NCBI GenBank assembly: GCA_030549495.1 | Contig: JAUIRK010000221.1 | Coordinates: 62,001 to 126,000 of the forward strand | Reading direction: 5' to 3' | DNA length: 64,000 bases | From: Nectonema munidae | Taxonomy: Eukaryota > Nematomorpha > Nectonematoida > Nectonematidae | Part shown: positions 58,644 to 64,000 of the stretch, one piece after another | Layout of the letters: each line of letters opens with the position of its first letter | How positions within the stretch are numbered: position 1 is the stretch's first letter | Program-made: the position numbers and the translations under genes | The notes under the pieces: model-generated | Told to the model about the DNA's origin: nothing | What the model saw: only the letters and a program-made list of their open reading frames with translations | Databases searched by the model: none

Positions 58644-59190
58644 AGTCGCTTCCGGGGGCCTCATTTTAAGGGGGGGGGGGGGGGGGGGGGGGGACAACCC
58701 CCCCCCCCCCCCCCGCCATTTTTGAAAAAAAAAGGAAAAGTCCCCTCCACTTTTTGAAAGAAACATACGATATTTTTCCCAGTTATTTTTATATACATAA
58801 ATAGAAATTGACACAGCATATATATAAAGGAGTTATATTTTAGATTTTTTATGCATACACATTATAAAACATGTCATGTGAAAATGTGATACCTATAAAA
58901 ATGTCTAATATGTTCTTCACATGAAACACATGTTTATAGTGAAGATGATTTAATATTTGTTTTGAAAGATGTGAATATATATATTCAATTATCTGTGAAA
59001 TGTCTGAATTGGACAAGAGTGAATATTCAAGATTGTTTAGATATGGAAAAAAGTTTTTTTTTTAAATATTTATATTTAAAAACATAACGAATGTGTTGTT
59101 TAATTTTTCCTAAATCTAATTTTGTAAGAAAAACATTTTGTTTTCAAGAATGTCCCCCCCCTACGTTTAAGATATCAGCGAGGCCCATGG
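58644..59190. mobile_element. Possible MITE with G and C homopolymer tracts
   Basis: Left end AGTCGCTTCCGGGGGCCTCA; the right end read inverted is ATGCGACCATGGGCCTCG, an imperfect inverted repeat. Just inside lie a run of more than 20 G (about 58,670-58,693) and one of about 18 C (to about 58,714), and at the right a run of 10 C. The interior is AT-rich and noncoding. Tract lengths are unlikely to be reliable. Confidence 0.55.
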
Positions 59191-59639
59191 TCGCATCCAT
59201 CATATTTTAAATGAGAAAATACCAATTTTTCTTTGTAAATTAATGAAAGCTCAATTATTTTCAAGGCACCATTACGCATATATTATAGAAAAAAGTGGCC
59301 AAATTCAATTGGTTCCTGCAAATACTTTGACAGATTATAATTCATATGGAATTTATAATATACATACCTGTTATGAAAAATGTATGCATTAAACCTTATT
59401 ATTGTATAAATGTATTCTAATTTTCCTCAATAAATAATGAATTTTTATTGAACTACGAAATTCAATGTCAATTGTCTGTAGATCAGCAAAAGAAGAAATG
59501 TTAAAACGGAAAAAAATAAAGAATATTTTAGTTATATTTAGTTTAGTCTGATTTTGAATTTACTTCATTGACAATAAGTAGAAATATTGTATTTTCATAT
59601 AAAACCATACTTACAAAAGAAAATTGATGTTTCACCAAG

Positions 59640-60704
59640 AAGGATCTCGAAAATTATATTTTGGAAGGTTTGAAGCATCGCACTCTATTAAGTAATATGA
59701 TAAAGATTGCAAAGACTACATTGATTTAGAAAGTATTGATCGGATCCAAAATTTAATAAAGTTAATCATTATTAACAAAATGTTTTGATACTTCTTTTGA
59801 AAAAGTTCCGTCTGAACAGATGAACAAAGCTTCACTCACTTAGCAAGTCTTACAGATTTGGTGAATTTGATGTATATTCCTTACTATAAATTTTACTATT
59901 TTTTGAATAAAATTTTTTCAGTAAACCGTTTCCCTTTCAATATGAGTTTCTAAGATTTTTTCCCACAAACTTTATTGATTAAACTGGACAAGAATAAAAT
60001 GATAAAAATTATGAATGCGGTTTTCATGGATGTCTCTCAATGTTATAATGAAATGTAAGCAACTACTATTTTTACCATCATTGTTCATGAAATAAAAACT
60101 TATTTGTTAGATATTCATCTTCTCGAAATTACAATCAAATGGTTGATGCCATTTTAAAAGAGTTTCCTATTTTGATCAGTGAAAAAGGTGTCGATATCTC
60201 TAATGTGAGAGTAAGAAATTTATATGTATTTAATATTTCCACTTAAACCAAACCTAAATTTTGTTTTAAGACGTATTGGAAAGAGAAATTGAGGTACAAA
60301 TTTCATAACTAAAGGAATCTTCTCTTCCTTCTGTTATCAAAAGAAAAAAAATTGTGACTAAGGAAAATACTCTAGCTTATGGAAGTTATTTTCGGAAAGA
60401 AATTTTATCTCACAAAGCCTCTTCTTTCAGAAATATATGAAAATTTTCAAATCACAGGACCTGGAAGCAAAAACTATTTTTTAAGTTGCAAATATGAAAT
60501 TGGATCTTATATTTCATAACCGTGGGGATGAAATAGTGAACCAAAACCTTTATTTATCTGACATTTTGAAGGTGTACCCATTTTTGCATTCGTTCAAAGA
60601 AGTATATTTTCTTTTATATATTTTTATAAGTCTTATTGCTAAATAATTAATTTTTAACTTTTCAGTTAATGAGAGAATTTTCATGGTTAGACTCTGAAAA
60701 ATGA
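59640..60704 (+). pseudogene. Spliced multi-exon pseudogene, antisense in the peroxiredoxin intron
   Basis: A series of short exons with GT-AG borders: 59,922-60,054 (FPQTLLIKLDKNKM ... MDVSQCYNE), 60,111-60,204 (YSSSRNYNQMVDAILKEFP, ISEKGVDISN), 60,271 to about 60,450 (TYWKEKLRYKFHN, then frameshift to LPSVIKRKKIVTKENTLAYG), 60,458-60,601 (one stop; NQNLYLSDILKVYPFLHSF) and 60,666-60,704 (LMREFSWLDSEK, stop). Introns are 56, 66 and 64 bp where both borders are clear. Upstream, about 59,690-59,770 reads DYIDLESIDRIQNLIK, perhaps an N-terminal exon. The order resembles uncharacterised multi-copy animal proteins with a 'YP....Y......L...YP.L' block and a C-terminal 'YP.L....E' block; I know no name. 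In-frame stops and a frameshift make it a pseudogene. Confidence 0.7.
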
Positions 60705-61061
60705 AATCGCGTACATGAAAAGTGTGAAAACGTATAAATATTCTACAAATTTATAAGACTACAAGTTCTAAAAAATAATTAGTTCAAAAGTCCATTTTTT
60801 TATTATTTGGATAGTGAAATATTACGTATTAGAATGCACATTCTTTGAACAGTTTATGATTTCACAACTACCATTATGTGTAGGTGCATTCATACACCCT
60901 AAGATCCAACAAAGGGAATCTGTCGAAAGCCATTGTAAAAGAATGCTCTTTTGTCAACAAAGTAAATTTCTTTGCATTCACCTTTGCTTTACAGCCAAAG
61001 AAGTGGCCATGTCACAGATGGAAGGTTAGAAAGGGAGTGATGTTAACATCTAAGTGCTTAC

Positions 61062-61315
61062 CTTCACCGTTAATATCTGTGAATCGAAAAGCCTGGACCA
61101 AGCGAAGCGTTTCCTCAACAGATCTACCTACAGGCATATCATTGATCGTGATCTGACGAAGATTTTGTTTGTCGTCAATAATGAAAAGGCCGCGAAATGC
61201 GACGCCAGCATTTTCTTTTAAAACGCCATACGCTCGAGAAATTGCGTGTGATTTGTCAGAGAGCAACGGAAATTTCATTGGACCAATTCCACCTTCTTTT
61301 ATAGGCGTATTTATC
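61062..61315 (-). CDS. Prx: Peroxiredoxin (typical 2-Cys), penultimate coding exon
   Basis: After the acceptor TTTATAG, one base completes the tryptophan of the family's 'LAW', and 84 codons follow: [84 protein letters not shown]. Identity to PRDX1/2-type enzymes is evident across the whole exon. EGGIG corresponds to the GGLG loop linked to overoxidation sensitivity. Donor GTAAGC follows in phase 1. The enzyme reduces H2O2 and other peroxides using thioredoxin. The exon with the peroxidatic cysteine ('FVCPTE') must lie at higher coordinates. I searched 61.3-64 kb by eye without finding it, so the gene is partial in this window. Confidence 0.97.
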
Positions 61316-63040
61316 CTATAAACAAAATATATAAAATTAAATTTTGCATTTTTTGTTGCTTTTATATAATATATCAAAGATTTAATAAATAAATGTGTAT
61401 CTTTTTATTACTAAATACTAAATATTAATTAAAATCATTTTCAATAAGTTTAAACAGAATCAAAACATTTATTTCAAATAAATTAAGTCAACATCTTAAA
61501 TGAAAGGGTTTCCAAAGAGACACACGACACTATTAACATTACTGCCATGTCGGTTGCCTGCTACTAAACTTACTCAACGCTGCTGCTGCGAAAGTGTAAC
61601 GAACATTCCACACCCTAATCGTATGCCTTATTTTGTATGCTTATTTTGAAGGAAAAGTACTCACACACAGCTTAAAAAAATTTTCATCCTAGATCTCGCT
61701 TATAATGAGATAGCGTTATATGTGGGTCAATAACACAATTTTTTTAAGTGTTTCAACATGATCTTTGTCAAAGACAAAAAATTATTGTAAAATATTCATT
61801 TCGTGTGTATGTGGATGGCAGGGGTCAATATTCTCATTCAATAATATCCTTCGCAAAATGGAATGTAAACTATCAAGATACAAGTGACCGCCATGTCAGG
61901 TAGTAATGTTGAAGATATCTTGGCCTGGGTGAAGATTAGTGATGGTTGAAAATTTATCTGCAAATAAGGCTGACTAATTCACCGTACGTGAATCTTAGAA
62001 TGTCGACTTTACAAAAATAAAATCGTCTGCATTTATCAATGCTCTTTAATACAAATCTTCTGCTTTACATTAGATATCGTCTGATTATTCTGGTCGTTAA
62101 CGGTTAATTCAAAACCTTTAGCAAATCATAATAAATTTTTATATATAAATACTTTTAAAGTATTTTTAACATTTGTAAAATAATGTATGGCGTAATTATA
62201 TCATGTTTTTTATATGGCATTGTTATTTCCTAGTTCTCATCCATGTAATTATGTTCTAATAAAATTGGGGCTGATTATTATTTTCCTTTTCTTGAAATTA
62301 TTTATATTTATGGACTCAAAATTTACCTGAAATTAACCGGTTAACACAGACATGATTAATAATTACCATCACTAGTCAAGATGAGTAAGCAATTCATGAT
62401 TGGTGCAAAATAGTCAAGTTTCTTTTTTTATAATTTATATAATACAGCCGAAGAAAAAGGTATCCTAATGATTAAACGTATTTATGAAGAGTTTCAAAGC
62501 AAAAAAATTATTTCGTAGCTGGAAGTTCGTGCGATACTAAAAATATTATTCTACATGTTATGATAAAAGTGGACATTCATAAGCAAAAGTAATTTGTTTA
62601 ATTTAAAATCATAAAAATAGAAATAACATATAAAAAACTCTATCTCGCAGTTGTAGCGGACAAAATTATTTGGGATTTAGGAAGTGGCTATCCAAAATTT
62701 ATGCAAAAAACTTAATAGTATGACAAAATTTTATTGGCATAAAAATATACCTATACTATATTAAAAGTTAAATGTTTCCCAGAGCGCTTCTAATTAAACA
62801 TGAAGGCACCAGACATACGGTTTAGAAAGGACACTGTTGTCCATAGCAAGATATTAGTTCGGAGGTCAACAAATATTTTTGTCCAAGGATTGCATAAATT
62901 TGCTAAAAAAAAAGAACTCGAAAAAATTATTTGTTAATAAATGATGTATTGTACGTCTGGAAAACTGTACCGTGGGAAAGCTTTGCAATTTTCTCAAGAG
63001 CACGATATAAGTTTTTGAAATTTGAAAAGCATATTATGAA
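61316..63040. other. Presumed peroxiredoxin intron, no exon seen
   Basis: AT-rich with short frames. No sequence encoding the end of the preceding peroxiredoxin exon (...HLA plus TG) before a donor was found on the minus strand. Confidence 0.5.
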
Positions 63041-63179
63041 TACCCAACAGAGTTATAGCGCAAGGGCCAGAAGATATGGTGGTGGGCTATGAAATAAGCA
63101 AGCATAGCTTGGTGAATAAGTAGTCCCGAACAAACAGCGGTAACATCACCAGACAAAGTTAAAATGCTTCAAGTCTAAG

Positions 63180-64000
63180 ACGGTGTTATGACAAGGCGAG
63201 TACGGCCGCCTTTAAATAAGTCTTCCAAAGATGGTCAACAGCGGATCTAAAGTAAATAATAATGGAGAAGGTGGAGGAGCCAAGTTCTAGGAAGTCAACG
63301 GTAGTATTTACTAGTGGAAGAACTTTCGGGAAGGAGAATGGTACTCTTTTTCTCTCTCTCTCTCTCAGAAGGCAAAGAAGACAAACCACTGAGTATTTTT
63401 GCCTAGTCACACTATGATAATGTCAACTATTCAAACGAAACATCTTGCATCTAAAGGTTTGGTTTCCATCAAGCAAAGAGTGGAGCCAAATCTTCAATCT
63501 GTTATCGTGCAGTCAATATTTCAGCCTAAAACTCTAAATTTGAGAAGAAATACAATTAAAATAGGAACGTGGAATGTTCGGGCATTACTGTAACCTAATA
63601 AGCTGTTTAATTTGAAAGCTGAAATGTCTAGAATTAATATCAATATTTTTGGCATTTCTGAAAGACATTGGAAAGAATCAGGAAAAAACTTGGTACTCTA
63701 ATCGGACGAAACTGGGCATGTAAGAGGTGTAGCAATCATTTTAGATAAAATTGCAGCGAGATGTTTGATAGGCTACTGGACCATTTCAGAGATGGTGTTG
63801 TTAGTTAAACTGAATTCAAAACCTAGCAAAGTATGAATTATTCAAATGTACGCTGCAACTGCATATTCTGATGAAGAAGATATAAACTTGTTTTACGATT
63901 ATCTACAAAAAGCAATAAAACAGTGCAAATACGAAGAAGTAATTATGGTGATGAGTGATCTCAATGCAAAAGTAGGAAAAGGACGAGTTGAAGACACAGT
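63180..64000 (+). pseudogene. RTE-like LINE, 5' part with endonuclease domain
   Basis: A GC-richer leader (63,180-63,400) precedes a reading that starts near 63,420 and continues in one frame to the window edge with three stops. It has TIKIGTWNVRALL, KAEMSRININIFGISERHWK, GVAIILDKIAARCLIGYW, YEEVIMVMSDLNAKVGKGR. These are the endonuclease blocks of RTE/BovB-type LINEs, also found in proteins annotated 'craniofacial development protein 2-like' ('GTWNVR.L', 'GISE..W', 'GDFNAKVG'). The catalytic 'GDFN' reads SDLN. The stops at about 63,591, 63,698 and 63,835 make it dead unless read differently. It lies antisense to peroxiredoxin and continues beyond the window. Confidence 0.85.

Larger units (their letters stand above)
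58026..61061 (-). other. Last intron of the peroxiredoxin gene
   Basis: Bounded by a GTAAGC donor and TTTTTAG acceptor on the minus strand, phase 1. It contains a G/C-tract MITE at about 58.65-59.19 kb and an antisense multi-exon pseudogene at 59.64-60.70 kb. Confidence 0.92.

Noticed and set aside
60814-61156. Plus-strand frames of 71 and 90 codons
   Set aside because: The 90-codon frame runs antisense through part of the peroxiredoxin exon; neither has similarity of its own.
1-64000. CRISPR array, bacterial operon or prophage
   Set aside because: No direct repeats with regular spacers; the genes are spliced and animal-like. The only regular tandem array (3.49-3.64 kb) has no spacers.

Overview
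This is a eukaryotic, AT-rich, repeat-dense genomic window with animal genes. Two conserved nuclear genes are recognisable: a group I metabotropic glutamate receptor and a typical 2-Cys peroxiredoxin, both on the minus strand, split by GT-AG introns, and both running off the window. Their divergence, the short introns in other genes (55-66 bp), the low GC and the many old hAT/Tigger/RTE copies suggest an arthropod. A parasitic copepod such as a sea louse would fit, but that is inference, not shown by the sequence.

Layout. 1-3.5 kb: a decayed hAT transposase and a 21-bp tandem array. 5.1-13.3 kb: first two coding exons of the glutamate receptor, separated by a 7.26-kb intron with small repeats. 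15.3-18.3 kb: dead LINE fragments. 19-25 kb: hairpin and TIR elements (MITEs) and hAT ends. 28-34 kb: two SINEs, an RTE LINE broken by a hAT-like MITE, another MITE. 36.7-44.6 kb: a MITE, a hAT remnant, then two inverted 3' ends of one LINE family enclosing a Tigger element whose C-terminus is cut by a deleted hAT. 45.2-46.4 kb: an intact two-exon gene for a predicted secreted protein with a basic N-terminal half and an acidic C-terminal half; I do not recognise the family. 46.9-54.9 kb: two copies, on opposite strands, of an unnamed repeat-borne protein family, one with a 63-bp intron that the other lacks, among hAT, Tigger and SINE pieces. 55.7-57.4 kb: Tigger end and hAT. 57.8-61.3 kb: last two exons of peroxiredoxin, with a spliced antisense pseudogene and a MITE in their intron. 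63.2-64 kb: 5' part of an RTE-like LINE.

The genes show no functional linkage. The host signal is three genes; nearly everything else is transposon fossil record, including several nested insertions. The items most worth following are the secreted protein gene, the intron-plus/intron-minus copies of the unnamed family, and the multi-exon pseudogene inside the peroxiredoxin intron.
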